Shown here: positions 1 through 9,239 of the stretch, in pieces
Layout: each line of letters opens with the position of its first letter
How positions within the stretch are numbered: the first letter of the stretch is position 1
NCBI GenBank assembly: GCA_963765585.1
Contig: CAVXXB010000016.1
Coordinates: 182,875-246,874 of the forward strand
Length of the DNA stretch: 64,000 bases
DNA from: CAVXXB01 sp963765585
GTDB lineage: Bacteria > Calditrichota > Calditrichia > JAJRVZ01
Reading direction: 5' to 3'
The notes under the pieces: generated by a model
What the model was told of the DNA's origin: nothing
Databases searched by the model: none
The model's input: the letters and a program-made list of their open reading frames with translations, nothing else
Translations under genes and position numbers: made by a program

Positions 1-155
1 CCGGCTCCCAATCCAATGTCTCCCCGGGCGGTGAACATGCCTGGGATATCGTTTCGGAATTTGATCAGGCTATTGCGACCGGATTGTATCTGTTTACTGT
101 TAAAGACAATAATTCCGGTGATATTTATCAGGGAAAATTTGTAGTTATTAAATAA
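1..155 (+). CDS. C-terminal end of a secreted protein with a sorting domain (5' truncated)
   Basis: Only the last 50 codons are in the window, read from base 3 to the TAA at 153-155. The residues end in IATGLYLFTVKD and KFVVIK, the pattern of the last strands of C-terminal secretion/sorting domains on type IX-exported proteins of FCB-group bacteria. The catalytic or structural part lies outside the window, so nothing can be said about the cargo. The next gene carries the same kind of domain. Assignment rests on the short tail only. Confidence 0.6.
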   Translation, partial: GSQSNVSPGGEHAWDIVSEFDQAIATGLYLFTVKDNNSGDIYQGKFVVIK

Positions 156-355
156 CCAGAATTATTCATAACCACCAAGTCACAAGGCAAAAAATCATAA
201 AAATGTCGTTCGCTACCAAAGATATGTATAATTAAAATTATTAAATTCCTTGTTTCTTTGTGTCTTTGAGTCTTTGTGGTGAACTAAGTGAATTAATCAG
301 GAAAAGTACTGGGAAAAAATAAATTTTTACTAATTATTTTTACACAATTAATCTG
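156..355. repeat. Intergenic gap with CACAAAG-type inverted arms
   Basis: Bases 171-190 read ACCACCAAGTCACAAGGCAA and bases 251-281 carry the approximate reverse complement built from repeated CTTTGTG/CTTTGAG words. The arms flank about 60 bases of AT-rich DNA. Similar word-like arms recur in other gaps of this window (29.1, 33.7 and 50.7 kb). No gene or clear promoter was recognised. Confidence 0.5.
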
Positions 356-367
356 AAGGAGGTTCAA

Positions 368-2383
368 ATGCCACGTTTTGTTACAGTTCTGTTAACCATT
401 TTATTTGTATGCGGTATTTTTTCGCTGGCGTCCGGCCAGGCGCCCTATGATACAGTTTCCATTTATGATATTAATTGGGTACCGGATCCGGGAACGGATA
501 ATGCGTCTCCACTACTTGGAGATACTGTAGTTGTCCGGGCTTTGGTAATGCATGGTCCGAAGGATCTTTATGTAGGCGCCCGTTTACATACTTATGTCGT
601 TGATCCAGACAGTTTCCCAAAACCATGGAGTGGTTTGCTCATTATTCAGCATGACAGCACAGCGTCCGCAACGGAATATGATTTGGTAGAACCGGGAGAC
701 ATATGCTATTTTACAGGCATTGTTGAAGCATATTTTTCATATACCCAAATTGCGCTTCTCGATGGAAGCGAGCGTGGTGATCAGGCCGTGCCGGTGACAT
801 TTGAATCCTTTGGTAACATGGTACCTGATCCTGTAAAATTAACTTCTGCCGACCTGGCTACATATGCCGATGGTGAGCAGTGGGAAAACATGTATGTCAC
901 AGTAGAAAATGTAACCATTGTAAATAATGCTACCAGTTCCAATACGGCATCATTTACTGATGCATCATCAGGAACCGCTTATCTTGATGACTATTTTTTA
1001 TATTTCCGCAGCGGATTTGATAATAATACGTTTAGTTGGCCGGTGGCCGGCACCCGACTGACTGCCACCGGATATGTCAGAGATACGGGTCAACCTTTCA
1101 CGATTAATCCGGAGACGGAGGATGATCTTATAATTCTTACCAATCCGCCTGTTATAGCTGATCTGGCTAGAAATCCCGGTGTGCCTGGTTCTGCAGATGA
1201 CGTTGAGATTTCGGCAACAATCACCGATAACAGTGAAGTCGACAGTGCCGCTGTTTTGTATAGTGTCGACGGAAGCGCGTTTACAGCGCTGGAAATGACA
1301 GCAGATGCAGATACTTTTAGTGCAGTGATTCCATTGCAGGATAATGGCGCTTATGTACGCTATTTTATCTATGCTGTTGATGATGATGGTGACTGGACTA
1401 CACTTCCCGGTGATACCTCCAGTACGATTTTTTCCTATGTGGTGCGTGATGAAGCATTAACTATTATGGATGTACAGTACACATGGGGATATACAAATGA
1501 TGCATCACCCTATAATGGTGTTGAAGTTACACTTGAAGGGATCGTCACTACAGATTCTAATGATTTCGGCGGCGGCTACTATTATATTCAGGATAAAGAC
1601 AGCATGTGGTCGGGGATAATGGTCCGCGATAGCGAAAATAAATTTGTCAGGGGTGATAAAATTTCAATTGTGGGTACGGTTCAGGAGAATTTTGGTCTAA
1701 CTCGTCTGAATCCAGTGGTGTCCGCAACAAAATTGAGCAGCGGTAATGCTTTTAGTCCAGTTGAAGTGACTACCGGAGAGATCACGACAGGTGGTGAAAA
1801 TAGCGAAGCATACGAGAGTGTGTTTGTGACTACAAAAGGTTTAACCGTATCAAATCCGTTTCCTGACGGCGCTGGTAACTATGGAGAAATAGAAATAGAT
1901 GATGGTAGCGGTGGTATTCGAGTGGATGATTACTCGAGTTTCTGGCGGGGAAATCTTGATAGCACCTATAGTCTAGGAGAAGCCATTGAAGAATTACGAG
2001 GGCCATTGTATTATAGCTTCAGTAATTTTAAGCTCATTCCCCGTGATTCAAATGACGTTCTTGGTCATGTATCTGAAGTTGAAAGATTATCTCAGCTCTT
2101 ACCGGATCAATTTGGCCTTGCTCAGAACTATCCCAATCCATTTAATCCTACAACGAAAATTGAATATGGGATTGCCAAACCGGGACAATATTCCATGGTG
2201 GTATATAATGTGCTGGGACAAAAGGTCCGCACATTGTTTAATGAATATCGGACTACCGGTGCACATCATATGACCTGGAACGGACTGGATGAACGCAATA
2301 TGAAAGTAGGATCAGGTATTTACTTTTATGTTCTGCAGGGTGAAGGTCAGAGAGTAACTAAGAAAATGATAATGATTAAATAA
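368..2383 (+). CDS. Secreted protein with OB-like domains and a type IX sorting domain
   Basis: 671 residues with a hydrophobic signal peptide (about 1-23, ending ASGQA). Residues about 30-250 and 370-470 look like beta-rich OB-fold domains, with motifs such as GIVTTDSNDFGGGYYYIQD that are typical of domains attached to secreted nucleases. An Ig-like stretch lies between them (about 265-365). The last 85 residues hold a canonical sorting domain, starting near QNYPNPFNPTTKIEY and ending in KKMIMIK. A strong ribosome binding site AAGGAGG at 356-362 fixes the ATG at 368. No nuclease or other catalytic domain was seen, so it is probably a binding or structural exoprotein exported by the type IX system. 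Exact function unknown. Confidence 0.8.
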   Translation: MPRFVTVLLTILFVCGIFSLASGQAPYDTVSIYDINWVPDPGTDNASPLLGDTVVVRALVMHGPKDLYVGARLHTYVVDPDSFPKPWSGLLIIQHDSTASATEYDLVEPGDICYFTGIVEAYFSYTQIALLDGSERGDQAVPVTFESFGNMVPDPVKLTSADLATYADGEQWENMYVTVENVTIVNNATSSNTASFTDASSGTAYLDDYFLYFRSGFDNNTFSWPVAGTRLTATGYVRDTGQPFTINPETEDDLIILTNPPVIADLARNPGVPGSADDVEISATITDNSEVDSAAVLYSVDGSAFTALEMTADADTFSAVIPLQDNGAYVRYFIYAVDDDGDWTTLPGDTSSTIFSYVVRDEALTIMDVQYTWGYTNDASPYNGVEVTLEGIVTTDSNDFGGGYYYIQDKDSMWSGIMVRDSENKFVRGDKISIVGTVQENFGLTRLNPVVSATKLSSGNAFSPVEVTTGEITTGGENSEAYESVFVTTKGLTVSNPFPDGAGNYGEIEIDDGSGGIRVDDYSSFWRGNLDSTYSLGEAIEELRGPLYYSFSNFKLIPRDSNDVLGHVSEVERLSQLLPDQFGLAQNYPNPFNPTTKIEYGIAKPGQYSMVVYNVLGQKVRTLFNEYRTTGAHHMTWNGLDERNMKVGSGIYFYVLQGEGQRVTKKMIMIK

Positions 2384-2415
2384 CAATATTGTGCAGTCAG
2401 GTGAGTTTGTTTTTT

Positions 2416-2611
2416 GACAGGATAACAGGATAAACAATTAGAAATTAGGAATGAGAAATGAGAAATTCACACCTGCTATTGATAATTAACGACAGGTAGT
2501 TAAAAATTACCAATTTTGAACTTCTCATTTCTAATCTCTAATTCATAATTATCGGCATCAAGGATCCAGTATCCAGAATCTCGCATCAGGTATTTATCCT
2601 GTTATCCTGTC
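2416..2611. repeat. Nested inverted repeat of about 196 bp
   Basis: The outer arms are a perfect 19-bp inverted repeat: GACAGGATAACAGGATAAA at 2416-2434 and its exact reverse complement at 2593-2611. Inside lie a second pair of imperfect arms, AATTAGAAATTAGGAATGAGA (from 2436) against the CTTCTCATTTCTAATCTCTAA stretch near 2521, and a copy of the GATCCAGTATCCAG word family near 2561-2575. It fills almost the whole gap between two genes and contains no reading frame. It could be a non-autonomous palindromic element or a large RNA hairpin; neither is shown. Confidence 0.75.
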
Positions 2612-2652
2612 TATATTTTTTTAAGAATAACAAATTAATGTAGAATGAAAAA

Positions 2653-4035
2653 TTGAATTTTTTAAAGATTAAAATAATTTTTCTCCTGGTTTTCCTACTT
2701 TGCTTCTTTTTTAGTTGTGAAGAACAAATTACCGGTGACTTTGAAGCCAATCGTGCCCCGGATACATTTATTTTTGTGGAATCCCTGGGAGAGGATACAT
2801 TAAACTATCTTAAAAGTGTTCAGGAGATTTTTTGGGACGGGCGCGATCCGGATGGATTTATAAAAGGCTTTTATTATACCTGGAAGGATAATCCAACCGA
2901 GGCGGACTGGATATGGACAACCGAAAGATCAAATATTTTTCCACTCGAAATATTTGGCAACGATACGATCTATAAGTTTCAGGTAATGTCTGTAGACAAT
3001 ATGGATTTAGCCGATCCTACTCCGGCAGCACAAAATTTTCCCATCATCAACAGTCCTCCGGAAATGAACTGGACTATCAATACTAATATTCCGGATACCA
3101 CCTTTACTGTGGCATCCTTCAGTCGGCAGGCATCGGATCCTGATGGAGATCTGACAATTGAGAGATTCGAATATGCACTTGATGCTCCGGACAACTGGAA
3201 ATCTATTTCTGGTTTAAAACGTAATCTGACCATAAATGCGGATAGCGGACTTGTCAGCGGAGATCATATCCTTTATATGCGGGCGGTTGATATTGCCGGA
3301 TCTGCCAGCGAGATCATTCGCATGCCACAGGGATCCAGCTGGCATGTAAAACAGCCTAAAGGCCGTTACCTCCTGATTGACGATTTTGATGCCGATGCGG
3401 GTCAGGATGCCTTATATAATTCTATTATGGCTGCCATAATTCCGGAAATTGATCCATCAGAAGGGTATGATTATTGGAATATCAAACAACTGTTTCCTGC
3501 TTCACGAACACAGTTTACCGAAACACTCAAATTATATGACCGGGTACTTTGGTATGCAGATCCGATCCGTGAAACCGATGAACATTTTGTTGCGGCTCAA
3601 ATCGCCATTCCGGAATTTCGAAACAACGGTGGAAAAATTATCTACACAGTAAAATTTAGCAAATCATTTGGCTCATTGGGCAATCCTTTGGAATTTTCAC
3701 CTGTAGATTCACTGGGTGAAAGTTATAACTTTACTACCTCAATGTCATTTACAATGGATCCTGTATTTGAAGAGGGGTTTGGATTTACATTGCCGGATTT
3801 AAAATTTTCGGCCACAACAAAGAATATCATTTCCCTGAAACCGAAAGCGACTTCCATTCCGATGTACATGTACGACCACCCGTCAGAAGCGGAAAATCCA
3901 AAATTTGTACTTATCGGGCTGAATGATAATACAAAGGCATATGATTTTGTATTTGTAGGATCTCCTTTACATATAGTTAATGGCAACAATAATATTGATG
4001 AGTTTATCAAGATTGTTTTTAGAGATATCTTTTAA
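2653..4035 (+). CDS. Lipoprotein with fibronectin-like repeats, unknown function
   Basis: 460 residues beginning with a hydrophobic signal and lipobox (FFFSC, Cys near 22), so an outer-membrane or periplasmic lipoprotein. Residues about 30-225 read like two FN3/Ig-type domains (WDGRDPDGFIKGFYYTWKD; SDPDGDLTIERFEYALD). The second half (from about GRYLLIDDFDADAG) resembles a flavodoxin-like or glutamine-amidotransferase-like fold, but no catalytic residues were identified. The frame opens at TTG 2653. An ATG at 2645 is one base out of phase: adding one A to the run of five would give an MKKLNFLK start, so a missing base is possible. It sits immediately upstream of a TonB receptor, suggesting a surface complex. 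Confidence 0.65.
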   Translation: MNFLKIKIIFLLVFLLCFFFSCEEQITGDFEANRAPDTFIFVESLGEDTLNYLKSVQEIFWDGRDPDGFIKGFYYTWKDNPTEADWIWTTERSNIFPLEIFGNDTIYKFQVMSVDNMDLADPTPAAQNFPIINSPPEMNWTINTNIPDTTFTVASFSRQASDPDGDLTIERFEYALDAPDNWKSISGLKRNLTINADSGLVSGDHILYMRAVDIAGSASEIIRMPQGSSWHVKQPKGRYLLIDDFDADAGQDALYNSIMAAIIPEIDPSEGYDYWNIKQLFPASRTQFTETLKLYDRVLWYADPIRETDEHFVAAQIAIPEFRNNGGKIIYTVKFSKSFGSLGNPLEFSPVDSLGESYNFTTSMSFTMDPVFEEGFGFTLPDLKFSATTKNIISLKPKATSIPMYMYDHPSEAENPKFVLIGLNDNTKAYDFVFVGSPLHIVNGNNNIDEFIKIVFRDIF

Positions 4036-4057
4036 CAGCGATAAAAGAACTAAACAC

Positions 4058-6889
4058 ATGCATACAAAATTGAATATCCTCATAACATTAATAATCCTGT
4101 TCCTGTCTAACCTGCTTATTGCACAAAGTACAGGTCGCATTAACGGGCTGATAGTTGATAAGGAGACGAGTGAAACACTTGCAGGCGTGAATATCATTGT
4201 CAAAGGAACATATTTTGGTGCTTCAACGGATGTTGATGGCTTTTTTCTAATTCCGGATGTGGATCCTGGAGAGTATGAGCTGGAAATATCATATATTGGT
4301 TATAAAATAATCTTGCAAACAGGTGTAAAAGTTGCCGCGGGTGAAGCCACAAATTTGGATATTAAACTTGAATCATCTGTTCTGGCGTTGGGGCAGGACA
4401 TTGAGGTAATTGGCGAAAAACCATTGATGGATATTGAAGAAACAAGTACAGTCAGGACTATGAGTAAAGAGGATATTGATCAGAGAATTGCAGAAGATGC
4501 CATGGAATTGGTTAGCCAGCAAGTTGGAATTGTAGCTCAGGATGACGGTTTACATATTCGAGGGGGACGTTCTCACGAATCACAATATATGCTTGATGGC
4601 ATCTCAGTGCAGGATCCGATGTCGGGGACCGGTTTTGGCTTAAATCTTAGCGCTAATTCACTTGAACAGGTAGAAGTAATCACCGGAGGATATAAAGCAG
4701 AGTACGGCCAGGCCACGTCGGGAGTTGTTAATGTTCGTACAAAATCCGGCAGCGATAAATATGAAGCATTCTTGCTATATAAATCCGATAATTACGGTAT
4801 TTTTCAGGATAAGGATTATAGTTTCAACGCCGATAATTTTGAATTCAATCTTGGGGGTCCTGAACCCATAACCAGTACAATTTTGCCGGCGATCGGATTG
4901 GATCTTCCGGGAAATCTGTACTTTTTTCTTAATGTATATGGAATGATATCGGATGATTATACCCGTGCAACGGCCGATCAGCTCTACTCATCAATCACGG
5001 CTGACAGTAAATTGTTTTCGGGTACCTCTCTCTCTCCGCGACAAAACAATCAGTGGTCGGGTATCGCCAAACTTAAGTGGAAAATAGATCCCACACATCA
5101 ATTAACTTTTGCCTATAATCGATCATTATTCGTAAATCAGAATACAAGATCGTTGCAAACAAATCTGGAGTATGTGGAACCCTCACCAGGATTTCCTTAC
5201 AATTATTCAAAAAATCTGGATAATTTTAATGCGTATTCACATGACAATGAACAAATATCATTGACATGGAATCATACGTTAAACGCCAAATCGTTCTATG
5301 AAATGCGAATAAGCAGGTATTATGCACATTTACGGAGTGACTGGCAGGGACAATTGTGGAATGAATACACCATGCCGGTTGATGTGGCCCGATTACCGGT
5401 AGAGTATTTTACCTTTGCAACCGACTCCTCTAAAATCAGGGTGATCCCGGGAGACGGATTTTATGATTATGGGAATTCAAACAACTGGCATGATCATTTT
5501 GTCGAATGGTATACATTCCGTACTGATTTTACCAGTAAGATAGGTGACATTCATACTTTCAAAACTGGATTTGAAATGGCATTCAAAGACATGCAGATGA
5601 TCGATATTCTCGAGCCATGGATTGGTGTCATCGGGACAAGCCAGGATGTTTACCGGGTCCAGCCGGCGGACGGTGCAATTTATGTACAGGATGATGTACG
5701 ATTTGAGGGATTTATACTAAATGCCGGTATCCGTCTTGATTACTGGTTTCCAGGAAAATATGCCGATGACGCGGTTAATGACACGACAAATGTGCTTTCC
5801 GACGGTATCCGGCAAAAGTATATGGATGAAACCTATGAATTATTCGGACAGAGATATAAATTGCGTCTTATGCCGCGGGTTGGTGTATCTCATCCAATAT
5901 CAAATAATTTAATGCTGTATTTCAATTACGGACACTTCTCTAAGCAGCCGAAACCACAATTCTTATATGCAAAACTTGGTCCTACCAGTTCAAAGTCGGC
6001 ATATCAAAAATATGGAAATCCAGCACTGAATCCGGAAACAAGTGTTAAATATGAACTGGGTGTCCGGGTGCAATTTACTACCAATGATGTGCTTCATGTT
6101 ACAACCTATTATAAAGATATTTTTGATTACGTTCAGACCATTCCATTTGTCAGCTCAAAACGCGGATTTAGCGGCATAACCTATACAAATCTGGATTATG
6201 CCCGATCCCGGGGTATCGAAGCAGAATATAAAACAAGAATTGGCAAATATTTTTTTGGTGACATCTCAGGATCATATTCCATAACAACTACAAAATCTTC
6301 TAGTGCTGATGTTGGTTATCTGATTGCCCAGCAACAACTTGATGAACCGCCTATAAAGGAAACATATGCTGCCTGGGACAGACCATGGCAAGTTGCAATT
6401 AATTTGGCATATCGAGTTCCGGCCGGTGATAATCCATCGTTATTTGGTCTGAAAATATTCAGCAACTGGGATGCAAGTCTTCGGTTTTTTGCCCAGGCTG
6501 GTAAGCGATACACGCCAACTGAACTGGCATATGTTCGTCAGTCAGATGGCCGGCCAATGTATAATTATGTCTCCGATTTATCCCGTGCTTACGAAAATGT
6601 GGGGGAAAGTTGGAGTTGGGTTGATTTTAGGTTCGTAAAAAACTTTGATGTATGGGGGATGCGTTATTCAATACAACTGGAAATTAGAAACTTATTTAAT
6701 CAGAAGAGTCCACAAATTATTAATCCGGTGACCGGAACCGCTTATGAAACCGGCGATCCTGTGTTGAGCAGCTGGAATGATCCGTCATATCCGGACCGGT
6801 TTTATCCAATTTCATCACCATTTCCATATAATCCGGCGAGATACAGAGCACCTAGACAGATTCTCATCGGATTTTCTGCGGGATTTTAA
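4058..6889 (+). CDS. TonB-dependent outer-membrane receptor
   Basis: 943 residues from the ATG at 4058. An in-frame upstream start at 3980 overlaps the previous gene and lacks a signal peptide, so it is rejected. A signal peptide (to about 22, LLIAQS) is followed by a carboxypeptidase-regulatory-like domain (about 25-105), a plug domain (about 120-235, with IRGGRSHESQYMLDGISVQD and YGQATSGVVNVRTKSG) and a long beta-barrel ending in an aromatic residue (FSAGF). It should transport or bind a ligand across the outer membrane with TonB energy. The substrate cannot be told. The lipoprotein before it and the PorV-like barrel after it are closely spaced and probably co-transcribed. Confidence 0.88.
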   Translation: MHTKLNILITLIILFLSNLLIAQSTGRINGLIVDKETSETLAGVNIIVKGTYFGASTDVDGFFLIPDVDPGEYELEISYIGYKIILQTGVKVAAGEATNLDIKLESSVLALGQDIEVIGEKPLMDIEETSTVRTMSKEDIDQRIAEDAMELVSQQVGIVAQDDGLHIRGGRSHESQYMLDGISVQDPMSGTGFGLNLSANSLEQVEVITGGYKAEYGQATSGVVNVRTKSGSDKYEAFLLYKSDNYGIFQDKDYSFNADNFEFNLGGPEPITSTILPAIGLDLPGNLYFFLNVYGMISDDYTRATADQLYSSITADSKLFSGTSLSPRQNNQWSGIAKLKWKIDPTHQLTFAYNRSLFVNQNTRSLQTNLEYVEPSPGFPYNYSKNLDNFNAYSHDNEQISLTWNHTLNAKSFYEMRISRYYAHLRSDWQGQLWNEYTMPVDVARLPVEYFTFATDSSKIRVIPGDGFYDYGNSNNWHDHFVEWYTFRTDFTSKIGDIHTFKTGFEMAFKDMQMIDILEPWIGVIGTSQDVYRVQPADGAIYVQDDVRFEGFILNAGIRLDYWFPGKYADDAVNDTTNVLSDGIRQKYMDETYELFGQRYKLRLMPRVGVSHPISNNLMLYFNYGHFSKQPKPQFLYAKLGPTSSKSAYQKYGNPALNPETSVKYELGVRVQFTTNDVLHVTTYYKDIFDYVQTIPFVSSKRGFSGITYTNLDYARSRGIEAEYKTRIGKYFFGDISGSYSITTTKSSSADVGYLIAQQQLDEPPIKETYAAWDRPWQVAINLAYRVPAGDNPSLFGLKIFSNWDASLRFFAQAGKRYTPTELAYVRQSDGRPMYNYVSDLSRAYENVGESWSWVDFRFVKNFDVWGMRYSIQLEIRNLFNQKSPQIINPVTGTAYETGDPVLSSWNDPSYPDRFYPISSPFPYNPARYRAPRQILIGFSAGF

Positions 6890-6897
6890 GGTAGTTA

Positions 6898-7887
6898 ATG
6901 AAGAAATTATTTTACATATTACTTATTCTGTCTGCTGCAACAGCAAGTCACGCTCAGGTATTTCCCAACCTGGGTGGCCAGCGTGCCGGTACCGCTGCTG
7001 CCCAATTTCTAAAAATTGGAATTGGTGCCCGGGCGCTGGGAATGGGTGAATCATATGTTGCCATTGCCAATGATGCGGAAGCACTCTACTGGAATCCGGC
7101 CGGGATCAGCCGATTTATTAAGCATTCGGTATTTTTCTCTCACACTCAATGGGTGGTCGATATTGATCTTGAATATGCCGGTTTAGTTTATCATCTTGAT
7201 GATATGAACAGTATTGGTGTGGCTTTCACTTACCTGCATACTGATGAAATGAAAGAAACGACCGAATTACAACCATTTGGTACCGGCAGGAATTTTTCGT
7301 ATAGTGATTTTCTGGTTGCGCTTACTTATGGGCGTAATATGACAGATAAGTTCAGTTTTGGTGTATCTGTTAAATATATGCAGGAAAATATTGCAGAGCT
7401 CACCACCAATGGTATTCTTTTTGATTTGGGTACATTTTATGAAACAGGATGGGAGAGTATCCGGTTTGGCGTATCAGTGACAAATCTGGGTCAGGAGATT
7501 GCACCCACCGGAACGATTAAATACCAGAATTTGCAATCGGAATTTATTGAAGTAAGCGAGTTCCAGTCATCGCCACCGCCAATTTTATTCAGACTGGGAA
7601 TTGCCGGAGAAATAATTGAAAATGATAGCCACCGGCTGACTACTTCAATCCAGCTTAATCATCCAAATGATAATGAAGAAAATGTCAATATTGGATTTGA
7701 GTATATGTGGCGTGACATGCTTGCTCTGCGTGCCGGGTACAAAACGGCACGAATTGAAGAAGACTTTTCAATCGGTGCAGGACTCTATCTGCCTATTGCT
7801 AACAGTGATCTGAGAGTTGATTATGCGTTCACCAATTTTGGCCGGTTGGGATATGTAAACCGTTTTTCATTGCAATTTTTATTTTAG
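6898..7887 (+). CDS. PorV/PorQ-family outer-membrane protein
   Basis: 329 residues with a signal peptide (cleavage after SHAQ). The N-terminal block FLKIGIGARALGMGESYVAI followed by NDAEALYWNPAGISR is the family hallmark of PorV/PorQ (UPF0164) barrels, related to FadL-type proteins and associated with type IX secretion and surface attachment. The remainder alternates in the way of beta-strands and ends in FSLQFLF. It starts 8 bp after the TonB receptor, so likely the same transcript. FCB genomes often hold many paralogues, so it need not be PorV itself. Confidence 0.85.
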   Translation: MKKLFYILLILSAATASHAQVFPNLGGQRAGTAAAQFLKIGIGARALGMGESYVAIANDAEALYWNPAGISRFIKHSVFFSHTQWVVDIDLEYAGLVYHLDDMNSIGVAFTYLHTDEMKETTELQPFGTGRNFSYSDFLVALTYGRNMTDKFSFGVSVKYMQENIAELTTNGILFDLGTFYETGWESIRFGVSVTNLGQEIAPTGTIKYQNLQSEFIEVSEFQSSPPPILFRLGIAGEIIENDSHRLTTSIQLNHPNDNEENVNIGFEYMWRDMLALRAGYKTARIEEDFSIGAGLYLPIANSDLRVDYAFTNFGRLGYVNRFSLQFLF

Positions 7888-7902
7888 GGACGCTGTGCAT
7901 TT

Positions 7903-9027
7903 ATGAAGAAAATTCATTTAGTTGCTTTGTCATTTATATTTCTTCTGGGATCATGTGCTCATGAGGAATTTCCTATACCTACAATTCCTCCGGCAGAGGA
8001 ACAATTCCCAAGTTATAAAAATCCTGAATATATCCAAATAAATCCAATATTAAACGATGCGAATGGCTATAATTTTAAACATCCGACAGATATATATTTT
8101 GGAGTGGATAATTTTTTGTATATCGCTGATACAGATAATAACCGGATTGTCATGATGGATGTTGGTGGCGCAATTCAGGGTTATTCTCAGTACATTGATC
8201 ATCCGGTCGCAATTAGTCAAAATGATAGTCTTCAATTATTAATTGTAAACAATACTAATGCTGTGTACAAAATTGATCTATATATGAATCAGCATATGAT
8301 AGGCGATGCACAGGTAAAAGTTGTCTTTGAAGAAAGTTCAAAACCGACCCGTCAATTTACAGGAATCACAATACATAACGGATTTGAGTATTATGTTACG
8401 GTTATCGATACGGGTTCTGGAAAAAATGAAAGTTTTATTTATGACTTTCGGGCAGATAATTGGCTAAAAGGACCATTACCGCTGGAAGTTAATGGTTCTG
8501 GTTTATTTTCTGCCATGTTACCAACCGGGATAGTATCAAGGCGGGAACAGTATCTGGATATTTCTTCAACTGCTGAAAAGTCTCCGGCTTTTCTTTTTAC
8601 ACAAACCGGTTATATTCCAGAACTGCAATTGCAAAATTATTATAAAGTTCAGGATGTTACTACCATAAAATTTGAAGGCGATGATATTCTTGTCCCAAAT
8701 GTCTCTCTGATTGGGACTGATATGTATAATTTTGAAAAATATTACAATCCGGAAGATATTGCATTAGACAGATCCGGTTATGTGTTTGTGGTAGAATGCG
8801 GCCCCAATCCTTCAGATATTAATAACAGTCCATATCAGCCGGGATTTTATCGCTTTTCACCAACAGGTAAGCAACTGCAATCAGTCCTTGGTTTTGGCAC
8901 TGAAACTAATGAATTTAACAATCCTAAAGGCATTGCTGTTTCACCAGTCGCCGAAAATGATCAGGTTGTCTACATTGCGGATACCGGAAACAATCGAATA
9001 TTGCGTTTTATACTTTCTACTGACTAA
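7903..9027 (+). CDS. NHL-repeat lipoprotein
   Basis: 374 residues with a lipoprotein signal (lipobox LLGSC, Cys near 18). Beta-propeller NHL motifs are visible near residues 60-85 (FGVDNFLYIADTDNNRIVMM) and 280-370 (ALDRSGYVFVVE; YIADTGNNRILRF). Such propellers usually bind protein or glycan rather than catalyse. It follows the PorV-like gene by 15 bp and closes the cell-surface block that begins at 2653. Ligand unknown. Confidence 0.75.
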   Translation: MKKIHLVALSFIFLLGSCAHEEFPIPTIPPAEEQFPSYKNPEYIQINPILNDANGYNFKHPTDIYFGVDNFLYIADTDNNRIVMMDVGGAIQGYSQYIDHPVAISQNDSLQLLIVNNTNAVYKIDLYMNQHMIGDAQVKVVFEESSKPTRQFTGITIHNGFEYYVTVIDTGSGKNESFIYDFRADNWLKGPLPLEVNGSGLFSAMLPTGIVSRREQYLDISSTAEKSPAFLFTQTGYIPELQLQNYYKVQDVTTIKFEGDDILVPNVSLIGTDMYNFEKYYNPEDIALDRSGYVFVVECGPNPSDINNSPYQPGFYRFSPTGKQLQSVLGFGTETNEFNNPKGIAVSPVAENDQVVYIADTGNNRILRFILSTD

Positions 9028-9239
9028 TGTGTTGAATTCCTACGGGATTCTCTGTTAATGTGTTTGTTATCTGATATTACCTTTGGTCGTCTGTCTGTTA
9101 CGCTGCTTCTCTGTTCCTCCATTTTTCCCCATTTCTTTTCTCTTTTATTCTTATTTCTTTTGTCTTTTATCTTAAATCTTTTTTCTTTAAACTTCTTCGT
9201 GCTCTTCGTGATTTCTGCGTGTTCTCCGTGTAACAATAA
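9028..9239. repeat. Intergenic pyrimidine-rich and CTTCGTG-word DNA
   Basis: Bases 9110-9190 are strongly pyrimidine-rich (runs of TTTTCTC type), followed at 9192-9232 by the words CTTCGTGCTCTTCGTG and CTGCGTGTTCTCCGTG. The reverse strand thus reads as the ACGGAGAACACGCAGAAATC type, a word family that recurs here and, from memory, in many environmental genomes. No gene is supported. Confidence 0.5.

Noticed and set aside
3980..4057. Upstream in-frame extension of the TonB receptor
   Set aside because: It overlaps the preceding lipoprotein gene and would place the signal peptide internally.
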